From Faecalibacterium prausnitzii (GTDB lineage Bacteria; Bacillota; Clostridia; Oscillospirales; Ruminococcaceae), in NCBI RefSeq assembly GCF_019967995.1, contig NZ_CP065377.1, positions 2,418,001 to 2,482,000 of the forward strand: a DNA stretch of 64,000 nucleotides, in the 5' to 3' direction. Shown piece by piece: positions 8,104 through 16,892 of this stretch (position 1 is the first letter of the stretch; the number at the start of each line of letters is the position of its first letter). A model generated the notes under the pieces. The model was not told where the DNA came from. It saw only the letters and a list, made by a program, of their open reading frames with translations, and did no database searches. A program made the position numbers and the translations under genes.

Positions 8104-8136
8104 TATTGATGAAGGAGAAATGAAGGGAATATCAGG

Positions 8137-9612
8137 TTACAGATTCAGCTCAAACTGTTCCACCGTAACAGTTGCTTTGCCATCGGCAGCAAAGGTGATG
8201 CCGTCGGCAGACTGGGGGGTATAGATCCATGCGGTCATGGTCTGCTCGCCATCGTTGGCGAAAACTTCGATGCTGTTTTTATCCAGCAGGATGCGGAGTT
8301 TGAGCGCACCGTTCTGGCTGCGGACCTTGCAGCTGCGGCGGTGTACGATGTCGGCACGGGAACCGGCATGGCTGCGGTCCAGCGTCAGCTCGGAGGTGTA
8401 GGGGTCGTAGGTCAGGCTGGTGTGATGGTCTGCATCGGCGGCCAGCTTCAGGGTGAAGGAACGGTATTCGCCGGGCTGCACCGTGACGGTCAGATCCGCC
8501 ACACGACCCTGGATGCCTTCCAGAGAAGTTTCGCCTTGCACCGTCACATTTTCGTGGAAGGTGCGCTTGCCGTGGACGGCATCCAGTTCACGCACTGGGG
8601 TCTGAAGAATGCGCCCATCCTTGATGTGCAGTTCGCGCGGGCAGATGGTCTGCCCGAACCACTTGCAGCCCTTGGGCTTATCCTCGGTGTCCGACCAGGT
8701 CTGCAGCCATGCGGTCATGATCCGGCGGCCATCCGGGGCAAGGGTGGTCTGGGTGGCGTAGAAGTCGATGCCGCCGTCCATCAGCTGCACATTTTCCTTG
8801 GTGAAAGTGTGGGTGACTTCGTCGTAGCTGCCGATGAAGGCAATCACGTTGTGACCGTTGTGGAACTCGCCCTTGGGCAGCATCTCCATGGGCCCCAGCA
8901 TCAGGACCTGTTTGCCGTCCAGTGGGAAGAAGTCCGGGCACTCCCACATTTTGCCGTACTGATTGTTGCAGCGTTCCAGCACCGTGACAAAGTGCCAGTC
9001 GAAGCCGTCCTTGCTCTGGAACAGTGCCGCTGCGCCGCTGCCATCCTCGGCAAGGCAGACGGTGACGGCGGAGTAGGTGCCGTCGGCCTCGCGCCAGATC
9101 TTGGGGTCCCGGAAGTCGAACTTACTGAAGCCTTCCGGCAGGTCTTTCTGGGTCAGCACCGGGTTGCAGGCGGGCTTTTCGTAGTCGAGACCGTCACCGA
9201 TGGCAATGCTCTGGGTCTGGATGTCCCGCATCTCCCCATTGGGCTGCTTCTCTGCGATCACGCTGGTGTACATCAGCAGCTGCTTGCCGTCATCCATCTC
9301 GGTGGCAGAACCGGAGAAGCAGCCGGGGCCGTTGTCTGCGGGGGAATCCGGGGCAAGTGCACAGGGCAGATACTCCCAGTGCAGCAGGTCGGTGCTGACC
9401 GCGTGCCCCCAGTGCATGGGCGCCCACCGCACATCGTAGGGATTATACTGATAGAACTGGTGATACTTCCCTTTATAATAAGAGAAACCGTTGGGATCGT
9501 TCAGCCAGCCCACATAGGGAGTCATGTGGTAAGCAGGGCGTTCCGCCGGGGAAATGGCAGCGCCGTGCTCGGCCTCGTAGGCACGGGCTTTTTGTAAAGT
9601 TAAATCGTTCAT
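8137..9612 (-). CDS. GH32 beta-fructofuranosidase / sucrose(-6-phosphate) hydrolase
   Basis: The 491-residue protein has the GH32 five-blade propeller signatures: the nucleophile aspartate in WLNDPNG, the transition-state aspartate in FRDPKIW and the acid/base glutamate in WECPDFF, followed by a C-terminal beta-sandwich. There is no signal peptide, so it cleaves sucrose or short fructans in the cytoplasm. The ATG at 9612 is preferred to the in-frame one at 9624 because GGAGG precedes it by 5-6 bases. It is the last gene of the ABC importer operon, so the unphosphorylated sugar is the likely substrate. Confidence 0.93.
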   Translation of the reverse strand: MNDLTLQKARAYEAEHGAAISPAERPAYHMTPYVGWLNDPNGFSYYKGKYHQFYQYNPYDVRWAPMHWGHAVSTDLLHWEYLPCALAPDSPADNGPGCFSGSATEMDDGKQLLMYTSVIAEKQPNGEMRDIQTQSIAIGDGLDYEKPACNPVLTQKDLPEGFSKFDFRDPKIWREADGTYSAVTVCLAEDGSGAAALFQSKDGFDWHFVTVLERCNNQYGKMWECPDFFPLDGKQVLMLGPMEMLPKGEFHNGHNVIAFIGSYDEVTHTFTKENVQLMDGGIDFYATQTTLAPDGRRIMTAWLQTWSDTEDKPKGCKWFGQTICPRELHIKDGRILQTPVRELDAVHGKRTFHENVTVQGETSLEGIQGRVADLTVTVQPGEYRSFTLKLAADADHHTSLTYDPYTSELTLDRSHAGSRADIVHRRSCKVRSQNGALKLRILLDKNSIEVFANDGEQTMTAWIYTPQSADGITFAADGKATVTVEQFELNL

Positions 9613-9636
9613 GGAATCCTCCAAAGGAAAGAATTC

Positions 9637-11310
9637 TTATGCGTAGTAAGCATCCAGATATTTCTGCATAATGCCCAGATAGTCGGACAGGCCGTAGTCT
9701 TCCAGCTTGCTCAGATATTCGTTCCACTCTGCATCCGTAGTGCCGTTCATGATCCAGTCAGCCTTCTGCGTATTCATGTAAGTCTGCAGATCTGCCTGCA
9801 GGTTCGAGACCTGCTCGGTGTCCTCATTGCTCATAAAGACATTGGGATAGACATAATCGTTGTTCATATCCGGGGTGTAGATATCCTTGATCCAGTCCAG
9901 ACGATACTGTGCATCGTCCGGGCAGGTAACGTATACACCATAGTAATCATCCAGAACCGCCAGAGGCCCGCCGACACACTGCGCCTCACGGACTTCCACG
10001 GGAGAAGCATCGCCCAGAGGAGCGTGCTTCAGCATGGGCTCACCCTTATCGTTGGTGGACAGTTCAAAAATGTTAAAGCCTTCCTCGTCGCCGTAAGTAC
10101 CCCAGTTGTTCTGCGGAGACTGGAGGGGCGCGTACATCTGATCCAGCCATGCACAAACCAGTGCAGGATTCGCCGCCTTTGCGGTGACAACGCACTTGCC
10201 GCGGCCAAAGCCGCTGGTGAAAGAACCGTTCTGCGGGGTGATATTGCGGGTATCGGCGGTCAGAGCAGGCAGCGGCTCCCAGTCGGTCAGGTTGTCAATG
10301 TTGGCAATATCCCAGCTGAAGCAAACACCATAGCGGCCAGCCTTGCCCTTGGAAACATAGGTGGACCACTCCTGCGTGAAGCACTCCGGGTCGATGAGCT
10401 TCTCGGCATACAGCTTGTGCAGCCAGTCCAGACCATCGCGGTAGCCCTGCTGGGTGGCGGCACAGATGACTTTCCGGTCGTTGGTAACGGCAATATGGCG
10501 GTCCTTGTCAGCATCGCCGTAGCCTTCGCCAAAGCCATTGATGAGGATGCTGGGGTCCTGATCGCCGTTGTTGACGATGCAGGACATGGGGATGATGTCG
10601 CCGTCAATGCCATACTCTGCCTTGATAGAAGCGGCGTTATCACGGAATGCCATCAGCACCTGCTCAAACTCGTCCACTGTGGTGGGCATCGACAGACCGA
10701 GGAAGTTCAGCCACTTGGTATTGATGAAGCTCATGTTGCCAATGGTCTGGATGGCGGTCTTTTCGGAGCCGAGCTGCTCGATCCAGGGCAGTGCCCAGAT
10801 GTGGCCCTCGCTGTCGGTGCACATGGTGCGGTACTCCGGGTACTGCTCAAAGACCTTCTGGAGATTCGGCATATTGTTGTCAATGTAGTCTTCCAGATTG
10901 AGGATGACGCCCTGATCTGCGTAGCGCAGCAGATTGCTGTCGGTAAAATCAGCAGTAAAAACGAAATCCGTCAGGGTGTTGGGGTTGGACATATTCAGGG
11001 TGATCTTATCGCTCCACTGGTCGGACTGGATGGCGGTCCAGTCGATGTGCACATTGGTCTGCTCTTCCAGACGCTTGAAGATGGTGCGGTTGTTCGGCTC
11101 GGATTCGCTGCCCACAGGGAAGCTGGTCATACCGGTAAAGGTGACCTTTTCGGACAGCGGAAATTCAACGGCACCGGTTACGTCCACAGCTGCGGCAGCA
11201 GAATTGCTGCTGCCAGTGGATTTGCCGCCGCCACAGGCAGACAGAGCAGCGGCAGAGCCAGCCAGAGCGCAGACCTTGAGGAAGTTGCGGCGAGAGATCA
11301 GCTTTTTCAT
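9637..11310 (-). CDS. Extracellular solute-binding lipoprotein of a sugar ABC importer
   Basis: The 557-residue protein has an N-terminal export signal with a twin-arginine-like start (SRRNFLK), a hydrophobic core and a lipobox LSAC followed by glycines, so it is a lipoprotein at the outer face. The rest resembles the large family-1 sugar-binding proteins of LplA/YtcQ type. The longer frame starting at 11424 overlaps the upstream gene; ATG 11310 has GGAG 8 bases upstream. It should bind sucrose or fructo-oligosaccharide and hand it to the two permeases encoded upstream. No ATPase gene is in the operon, so a shared MsmX-type ATPase is expected. Confidence 0.9.
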   Translation of the reverse strand: MKKLISRRNFLKVCALAGSAAALSACGGGKSTGSSNSAAAAVDVTGAVEFPLSEKVTFTGMTSFPVGSESEPNNRTIFKRLEEQTNVHIDWTAIQSDQWSDKITLNMSNPNTLTDFVFTADFTDSNLLRYADQGVILNLEDYIDNNMPNLQKVFEQYPEYRTMCTDSEGHIWALPWIEQLGSEKTAIQTIGNMSFINTKWLNFLGLSMPTTVDEFEQVLMAFRDNAASIKAEYGIDGDIIPMSCIVNNGDQDPSILINGFGEGYGDADKDRHIAVTNDRKVICAATQQGYRDGLDWLHKLYAEKLIDPECFTQEWSTYVSKGKAGRYGVCFSWDIANIDNLTDWEPLPALTADTRNITPQNGSFTSGFGRGKCVVTAKAANPALVCAWLDQMYAPLQSPQNNWGTYGDEEGFNIFELSTNDKGEPMLKHAPLGDASPVEVREAQCVGGPLAVLDDYYGVYVTCPDDAQYRLDWIKDIYTPDMNNDYVYPNVFMSNEDTEQVSNLQADLQTYMNTQKADWIMNGTTDAEWNEYLSKLEDYGLSDYLGIMQKYLDAYYA

Positions 11311-11386
11311 GGTATTTTCTCCTTTTTCATGTTTCTTTTTTCGTGTAACAGATGAGCGTACCAGCTCATAAAATTCTGGAATATCC

Positions 11387-12292
11387 TCAGCCTTTAATGG
11401 AACCAGCCATGATGCCGGCATCAAAATACTTCTGGAAGAAGGGATACATCACCAGCAGCGGCAGACTGGAAATAATAATGGTTGCATATTTGAGCAGCTC
11501 TGCCATCTTCGCACGTTCGGCAGTGCTCTGGATATCTGCGATCATGCCGGATTCCGGCTGGCTCTGGATCAGGATGGAACGCAGCACCAGCTGCAGCGGC
11601 TGCTTCGATGCGCTGTTCAGGTAGATCATGGCGTCAAAGTAGCTGTTCCACATTGCCACGAACTGCCACAGAGCCAGAACTGCCACCACCGGCATACAGA
11701 CGGGCAGCAGGATCTTGAAGAAGTAAAGCATCTCGCTGGCTCCATCCACATCTGCAGCTTCACGCAGCTCACGCGGGATGCCCTGATAATAGGTACGGGC
11801 AATGATCATGTTCCACACGCTGAATGCTCCCGGCAGAATGACCGCCCACATGGAATCCAGCAGACCCAGATTGTTGATGAGCAGGTAGGTGGGGATCAGA
11901 CCGCCGCTGAAAAACATCGTGATCACAAACAAGGTGTTGAAGATCGTTTTGCCTTTGAAGTCCGGCAGCGACATGGGATAAGCGGCAAGCATCGTCACCG
12001 CTACCGAGATGATGGTGAAGATGATCGAGTAAAGGATTGCGTTCCTGAAGCCGACCCAGATCTGCTTGTCCGAAACGACACGCTGATAAGCATCCAGACT
12101 CCACTTGCTGAAATCAAAGGAAATGCCCTTGTTTTGCAGAGTGACCGGGTCCATAAAGGACGCGATGACGATGTAGATCATCGGAACGATGATCGCCAGC
12201 AGGAACAAGCCCAGAAGTGCGTAGCCGCAGTACAGGATGATCTTATCTTGTCTGGTGTAGAGGGCCATTTTTGATTTTTTCTGTTTTGCCAT
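11387..12292 (-). CDS. Sugar ABC transporter permease, LplC/YtcP type
   Basis: The 301-residue protein has six membrane segments and the EAA loop REAADVDGASEMLYFF near residue 190, which contacts the ATPase. GGAGG lies 8 bases before the ATG at 12292; the longer frame from 12322 overlaps the upstream gene. It pairs with the permease at 12306-13253. Confidence 0.92.
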   Translation of the reverse strand: MAKQKKSKMALYTRQDKIILYCGYALLGLFLLAIIVPMIYIVIASFMDPVTLQNKGISFDFSKWSLDAYQRVVSDKQIWVGFRNAILYSIIFTIISVAVTMLAAYPMSLPDFKGKTIFNTLFVITMFFSGGLIPTYLLINNLGLLDSMWAVILPGAFSVWNMIIARTYYQGIPRELREAADVDGASEMLYFFKILLPVCMPVVAVLALWQFVAMWNSYFDAMIYLNSASKQPLQLVLRSILIQSQPESGMIADIQSTAERAKMAELLKYATIIISSLPLLVMYPFFQKYFDAGIMAGSIKG

Positions 12293-12305
12293 GGTAAACC
12301 CCTCC

Positions 12306-13253
12306 TTACAAGCCCTTGCCATCGTTCATTTTGGCAACGACCTTGTTCACTGCGATCAGCAGGATGACGTTGACAACGGTGTTGAACAGACCGACTGCCG
12401 TGGAAAAGCTGTAATCGCCGTCCAACAGGCCCTTTTTATAAACGTACGTTGCAATGATTTCGGCAGTGTTCAGGTTCAGGTCCGTTTGCAGGGCATAGGC
12501 TTTTTCAAAACCGATGCTCATGATGTTGCCTGCCTGCAGGATGAACTGAATAACAACCATATCCTTAATGGCGGGCCACTCCACCGTCATGATCTGCTGG
12601 ATCAGGTTTGCGCCGTCGATCATCGCAGCTTCCTTCAGATCTTTGCTGGCATTAGAAAGGGATGCGGTGTACATGATGGAGGCCCAGCCGGCACCCTGCC
12701 AGATGCCGCTGATGATGTAGATGGGGCGGAACGCTTCCGGCAGCGTCATGAAGTTGATGCTGGTGTGAAGCAGGCCGTTCACCGGGCCGGTGACACTCAG
12801 CAGCACTCGGACGATGCCGCACAGCACGATGACCGAGATGAAGTTGGGCATATACAGCACCAGCTGCACCTTCTGCTTGATCTTCTTGCTCTCGATACGG
12901 TTGAGCAGGAATGCCAGCAGGATGGGGATCGGGAAGCCCCACAGCAGACCGTAGACGCTCAGCTTCAGGGTGTTGATCAGATAACGCTGGAAGTCCGGCG
13001 AGGACATGAAGCGGGTAAAGTTTTTGAAGCCTACCCACTCGCTGCCCCAGATGCCCCTGAAGGGATTGTACTTCTGGAATGCGATCAGCACACCGCCCAT
13101 GGGAGCGTACTTAAACACCAGCGTCAGCGCCACGGCAGGCAGCAGGAACAACAGGTAAAGCTGCCAATGCCGTTTGATGTAGACCCATGTGTTGTGCAGC
13201 TTGCGTTCTGCTGTCAGCATAGCCGTTTCCGGCGAGGCCGTCTTTGCTTTCAT
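12306..13253 (-). CDS. Sugar ABC transporter permease, LplB type
   Basis: The 315-residue integral membrane protein has a long N-terminal cytoplasmic lead, six predicted spans and the EAA-type loop LKEAAMIDGANLIQQIM. It is the first gene of the leftward operon (permease, permease, binding protein, GH32), starting about 97 bp from a strong promoter. Permeases of this subfamily import oligosaccharides or sucrose. Confidence 0.92.
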   Translation of the reverse strand: MKAKTASPETAMLTAERKLHNTWVYIKRHWQLYLLFLLPAVALTLVFKYAPMGGVLIAFQKYNPFRGIWGSEWVGFKNFTRFMSSPDFQRYLINTLKLSVYGLLWGFPIPILLAFLLNRIESKKIKQKVQLVLYMPNFISVIVLCGIVRVLLSVTGPVNGLLHTSINFMTLPEAFRPIYIISGIWQGAGWASIMYTASLSNASKDLKEAAMIDGANLIQQIMTVEWPAIKDMVVIQFILQAGNIMSIGFEKAYALQTDLNLNTAEIIATYVYKKGLLDGDYSFSTAVGLFNTVVNVILLIAVNKVVAKMNDGKGL

Positions 13254-13281
13254 GAATCATTCTCCTCCTTTTGATTTGTGT

Positions 13282-13336
13282 TTTACATTTGCACCTTTGA
13301 ATTTTACGTTTTTCGCTTCAATTGTGCAAATGTAAA
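13282..13336. promoter_or_regulatory. Inverted repeat in the leader of the ABC importer operon, probable LacI operator
   Basis: TTTACATTTGCAC (13282-13294) and GTGCAAATGTAAA (13324-13336) are perfect 13-bp inverted repeats. They lie just downstream of the leftward promoter. Each half contains TTTGCAC, which recurs in the promoter of the divergent LacI gene, so binding by that regulator, with possible looping, is likely. Confidence 0.6.
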
Positions 13337-13349
13337 CTTCCTTAATTCA

Positions 13350-13378
13350 TTTATACCACTCAAGCAAGCGAATGTCAA
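13350..13378 (-). promoter_or_regulatory. Promoter of the ABC importer/GH32 operon
   Basis: On the minus strand TTGACA (13378-13373), a 17-bp spacer and TATAAA (13355-13350) give a near-consensus promoter driving the permease at 13253. Confidence 0.8.
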
Positions 13379-13449
13379 CGATAATTTATGGTATACATCA
13401 ACAATTACTGTGGATTCGTACAGATGCACAAATCCGAACGTGCGCAAAT

Positions 13450-13507
13450 ATGCAAAATGATGATTTGCATTTTTGCATTTGACTAATTTGTGCATTTGCA
13501 CTATACT
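13450..13507 (+). promoter_or_regulatory. Promoter and operators of the LacI-family gene
   Basis: TTGACT (13479-13484), a 17-bp spacer and TATACT (13502-13507) form the promoter. The spacer contains the perfect palindrome GTGCATTTGCAC (13490-13501). A second palindrome, ATGCAAA-N7-ATTTGCAT, lies just upstream at 13450-13470. The layout implies autorepression by the LacI protein. Confidence 0.7.
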
Positions 13508-13595
13508 GGAGTCATAAAGAATAAGATCCGTCACCAGACTTTATCTATAAAAGAAAGAACATCCGCCTCTGTATTATAAAGAAAGAGGATGACTT

Positions 13596-14648
13596 ATGGC
13601 AACCAAGGTCACCATTCAGGATATTGCAAACGAACTGCAGCTTTCCCGCAACACCGTTTCAAAGGCCATCAACAACACCGGTGTGCTGGCAGATGCCACA
13701 CGGGAGAAGATCCTGCGCAAAGCCGCTGAAATGGGCTATAAGCAGTTTGCCTATCTGCCGCTGTTTCAGGAAGACGCTGCAAAAGCAGCGCCTTCCATTC
13801 TGCCGAGTGACAAACGGGAGATCGCCATGCTGACGACCCAGTTTCTGAGCAGCTCTCACTTTTCCTCCATGATGCTGGATCGTTTCCAGTCGGAAATCGA
13901 CCATCTGCACAGCGGCATGACCATTCATCGCATTTCTCCCACAGAACTGAAAGAGAAAAAACTTCCATCTTCTCTCAACATCCAGCGCACAGCCGGCATC
14001 ATCTGCTTTGAAGTATTCGACTATGACTACGCACAGATGCTGTGCGATCTGGATGTTCCGCTGCTGTTTGTAGACACCCCTGTGATGGAGATGCGTCCTC
14101 CTCTGAAAGCTGACCGCCTTTATATGGAAAACCGCACTGAGATCCAGAATGCAGTGGCCCACATGGTCCAGCGCGGCAAAAAACGCATCAGCTTTGCGGG
14201 GGATAAAAACCACTGTCAGTCCTTCTTTGAGCGCTATATGGCTTATAAGGATGCAATGGAGCACCTTGGTCTGACAGAAGGCCTGAGCACCTGTGCGATG
14301 CCATCTGGACAGCAGAACTATCCGGCATCCCTGTACGAAACCATCCGTCGGTTCAAAACGATGCCGGAGGCCTTTGTCTGCGCCAATGACTTTGTTGCCA
14401 TGGATCTGGTCAAGGCATTGAATGAGCTGGGGTATTCGGTTCCCGATGATATCTGGGTCTGCGGCTTCGATGACAGTCAGGAGGCTTCCTACTTTGCCCC
14501 CCGTCTGACTTCGATCCATATCCATGAACAGATCATGGGCTACACCGCTGCCAATCTGCTTATGACCCGCATCGAAGAGCCATCGCTGAACTATCGCACC
14601 GTCTATACGGAAACCAACCTGATCCTGCGCGAATCCACAGGAGATTGA
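13596..14648 (+). CDS. LacI-family transcriptional regulator of the sucrose locus
   Basis: The 350-residue protein has the LacI helix-turn-helix at residues 3-25 (VTIQDIANELQLSRNTVSKA) and a periplasmic-binding-protein-like effector domain (FVCANDFVAMDLV, VCGFDDSQEA). It is divergent from the importer operon and sits ahead of fructokinase and the amylosucrase-type gene, so it should control both arms. The TGCAC-containing palindromes between the arms are its likely sites. Confidence 0.9.
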   Translation: MATKVTIQDIANELQLSRNTVSKAINNTGVLADATREKILRKAAEMGYKQFAYLPLFQEDAAKAAPSILPSDKREIAMLTTQFLSSSHFSSMMLDRFQSEIDHLHSGMTIHRISPTELKEKKLPSSLNIQRTAGIICFEVFDYDYAQMLCDLDVPLLFVDTPVMEMRPPLKADRLYMENRTEIQNAVAHMVQRGKKRISFAGDKNHCQSFFERYMAYKDAMEHLGLTEGLSTCAMPSGQQNYPASLYETIRRFKTMPEAFVCANDFVAMDLVKALNELGYSVPDDIWVCGFDDSQEASYFAPRLTSIHIHEQIMGYTAANLLMTRIEEPSLNYRTVYTETNLILRESTGD

Positions 14649-14665
14649 GCGAAAGGAGAACCCCC

Positions 14666-15316
14666 ATGCGTGATCTGTGCAATACGGACAAGCCGCTGTT
14701 TGCTGTGCTGACGAAATTGACTTACAGTGCGTACCTGAACATCTTATGGCTCGTGTGCAGCCTGCCCATCGTTACCATAGGGGCTTCTACGACCGCCTTG
14801 TTCTACGTCACACTCAAAATGGCGGAAGATCGGGACGATGGTCTGACCCGGATGTTTTTTAAGGCGTTCCGGGAAAATTTTAAGCCCGCCACAAAACTCT
14901 GGCTTATCCTGCTGGCAGTCGGCAGTTTCCTGGCTGCGGATGGCTTTGTGCTGCGCCGAATGTGGAGCGAAAACATTTTCTGGACGCTGCTCACTGCAAC
15001 ACTTATTGGTGCGGCAGTTCTGTACGGCATCGTTCTGCTGTATGCCTTTCCTCTGCTGGCACGGTTTGAAAACACCACCTTCGGCATCCTGAAAACAGCG
15101 TTTCTCGTGGGTGTCCGGTATCTGTTTTGCACCCTGCTGATGGCGGCGATCTATGGCATCATGGGGTACGTCATGGTGTTTGTGTTCACGCCTGCATTCC
15201 TGCTGGGCATGGGCTTCTGCGCCATGCTCTGCTCCTTTCTGATGCTTCGGATCCTCTATCTGATCGGTGGAGACCCTGATGCAGTACACGAGGAATACGA
15301 CCATGACAAAAACTGA
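14666..15316 (+). CDS. YesL/DUF624 family membrane protein
   Basis: The 216-residue protein has five to six hydrophobic segments and the YesL-type opening CNTDKPLFAVLTKLTYSAYL. Members of this family often accompany LplABC-type sugar importers, and their role is not established. ATG 14666 is chosen over 14645, which overlaps the previous gene, because AAGGAG sits 7 bases ahead of it. Confidence 0.82.
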   Translation: MRDLCNTDKPLFAVLTKLTYSAYLNILWLVCSLPIVTIGASTTALFYVTLKMAEDRDDGLTRMFFKAFRENFKPATKLWLILLAVGSFLAADGFVLRRMWSENIFWTLLTATLIGAAVLYGIVLLYAFPLLARFENTTFGILKTAFLVGVRYLFCTLLMAAIYGIMGYVMVFVFTPAFLLGMGFCAMLCSFLMLRILYLIGGDPDAVHEEYDHDKN

Positions 15317-15920
15317 CCGGGATACGCTCCGCTCCCTCCATGGGCGCAAAAAGTGGGAGCACATCTGGGCATATTACAAGCTGCCCATTGCGATCGTGCT
15401 CATCGTCATCTATATCCTTGGCTATGCAGCCTACCGCCATGTGACGAAAAAAGAGGATGTGCTTTACCTTGGTCTGGTAAATATCACTGCCGGGTCTGAT
15501 CTGACGGAACAGCTTACCACCGGCTTTGCCGAGGCGCAGGGTCTGACCAAAAAGCAACAGGTCGATCTGCTGTCCGGCTTGCTGCTCAGCGAAAGCGAAC
15601 ACGCAGAGGAGCAGTATGTATATGCTTCGGAGATGAAGCTGCTGGGTGCAGTCAGTGCCCAGCGGTTAGATGTTGTTCTGATGGACGAATATGCACGGGA
15701 CCGACTGTTGGCAGATGATTATTTTCTCGATCTGCGGACACTGGATGCGTCTTTCCATGCACTGTCGGGTCTGAACGCCGGTGGGACCGTGCTGGATATT
15801 TCGGACACGCCGTTTGTCAGGCAGGCAGGTTTTTCTGGCAAGGTCTATCTTGGGGTGGTGCAGAATGCACCGCACCCGGAGCGTGCAGCCGCTTACATTC
15901 ATTATCTGTTCCAGCGGTGA
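15303..15920 (+). CDS. Membrane-anchored protein of unknown function in the sucrose operon
   Basis: The 205-residue protein has one N-terminal membrane segment (about residues 24-44, PIAIVLIVIYILGYA) and a soluble, probably extracellular domain without a recognisable motif. It overlaps the DUF624 gene by 14 bp, which implies translational coupling. Similar small anchored proteins next to YesL-type proteins suggest a helper for the sugar importer. The track-length frame begins at 15267; 15303 is preferred because it is closest to the membrane segment and has GAGGA upstream. Confidence 0.7.
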   Translation: MTKTDRDTLRSLHGRKKWEHIWAYYKLPIAIVLIVIYILGYAAYRHVTKKEDVLYLGLVNITAGSDLTEQLTTGFAEAQGLTKKQQVDLLSGLLLSESEHAEEQYVYASEMKLLGAVSAQRLDVVLMDEYARDRLLADDYFLDLRTLDASFHALSGLNAGGTVLDISDTPFVRQAGFSGKVYLGVVQNAPHPERAAAYIHYLFQR

Positions 15921-15956
15921 TCGTTGGGTTTCACATCAAAAATAAGGAGAAGTATC

Positions 15957-16889
15957 ATGGACATTTTAACGATTGGTGAAGTTTTGATCGACCTGACCCA
16001 GACCGGCAAGGATGCGCGCGGCATTCCTCAGTTTGCCGCAAACCCCGGCGGTGCCCCGGCCAATCTGGCGGTGGCTGCTTCCAGACTGGGCGCACAGACC
16101 GCCTTTATCGGCAAGGTGGGTGCGGATGCCTTTGGCCGCTACCTGAAAGAGGTTCTGGCAGAAAACAAGGTAGACGTTTCCGGCATGGCGGTGGATGCAG
16201 ACCACCCCACCACCATGGCGGTGGTCTCGGTGGATGCCACAGGTGAGCGGGATTTCAGCTTCTACCGCAGTGCCAACGCTGACGTGATGCTGTGCAAAGA
16301 GGATATTTCGGACGAGGCTCTGAAAGCTGCCAAAATCGTCCACTTCGGTTCTGTCAGCCTCACCGCTGACCCCTCCCGCACTGCCACACTGGACGCTGCT
16401 GCTCGTGCCAAAAAGCTGGGTGCTACCATCACCTACGACCCCAATTACCGTGCCAACCTCTGGAAGAACAAAGAGGATGCCATTGCCCAGATGAAAGCAC
16501 CCCTGCCGCTGGTGGATATTCTGAAAGTATCCGATGAAGAACTGCCTCTGCTCACCGGCACCACCGACTGCGAAAGCGGCACGGCACAACTGGCACAGAA
16601 CGGCATCCGGCTGATTTTTGTCACCTTGGGTGCAAACGGCGTATTCTACCGCTTTGGGGACAAAACCGGCCATGTGGCAGGTGTTCCCTGCAAGGTGGGC
16701 GACACCAACGGCGCAGGCGATACCTTCTTTGGGGCTGCCCTGTCCAAGCTCTGCAAGGAGAAGCTGGACACCCTGACCGTGGACAAGCTGGAAAGCATTC
16801 TGGCCTTTGCCAACAAAGCGGCCAGCATCACCACCAGCCGGCATGGTGCTATCCCCGCCATGCCCACCCTTGCAGAAGTGGAGGGCTGA
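15957..16889 (+). CDS. scrK: Fructokinase, PfkB family
   Basis: The 310-residue ribokinase-like sugar kinase shows the N-terminal GGAPANLAVAASRLG motif and the C-terminal catalytic motif DTNGAGDTFFGAAL with the base aspartate. It phosphorylates fructose released from sucrose by the GH32 or GH13 enzymes to fructose 6-phosphate. AAGGAG precedes the ATG at 15957. It lies 3 bp before the amylosucrase-type gene. Confidence 0.93.
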   Translation: MDILTIGEVLIDLTQTGKDARGIPQFAANPGGAPANLAVAASRLGAQTAFIGKVGADAFGRYLKEVLAENKVDVSGMAVDADHPTTMAVVSVDATGERDFSFYRSANADVMLCKEDISDEALKAAKIVHFGSVSLTADPSRTATLDAAARAKKLGATITYDPNYRANLWKNKEDAIAQMKAPLPLVDILKVSDEELPLLTGTTDCESGTAQLAQNGIRLIFVTLGANGVFYRFGDKTGHVAGVPCKVGDTNGAGDTFFGAALSKLCKEKLDTLTVDKLESILAFANKAASITTSRHGAIPAMPTLAEVEG

Positions 16890-16892
16890 ATC

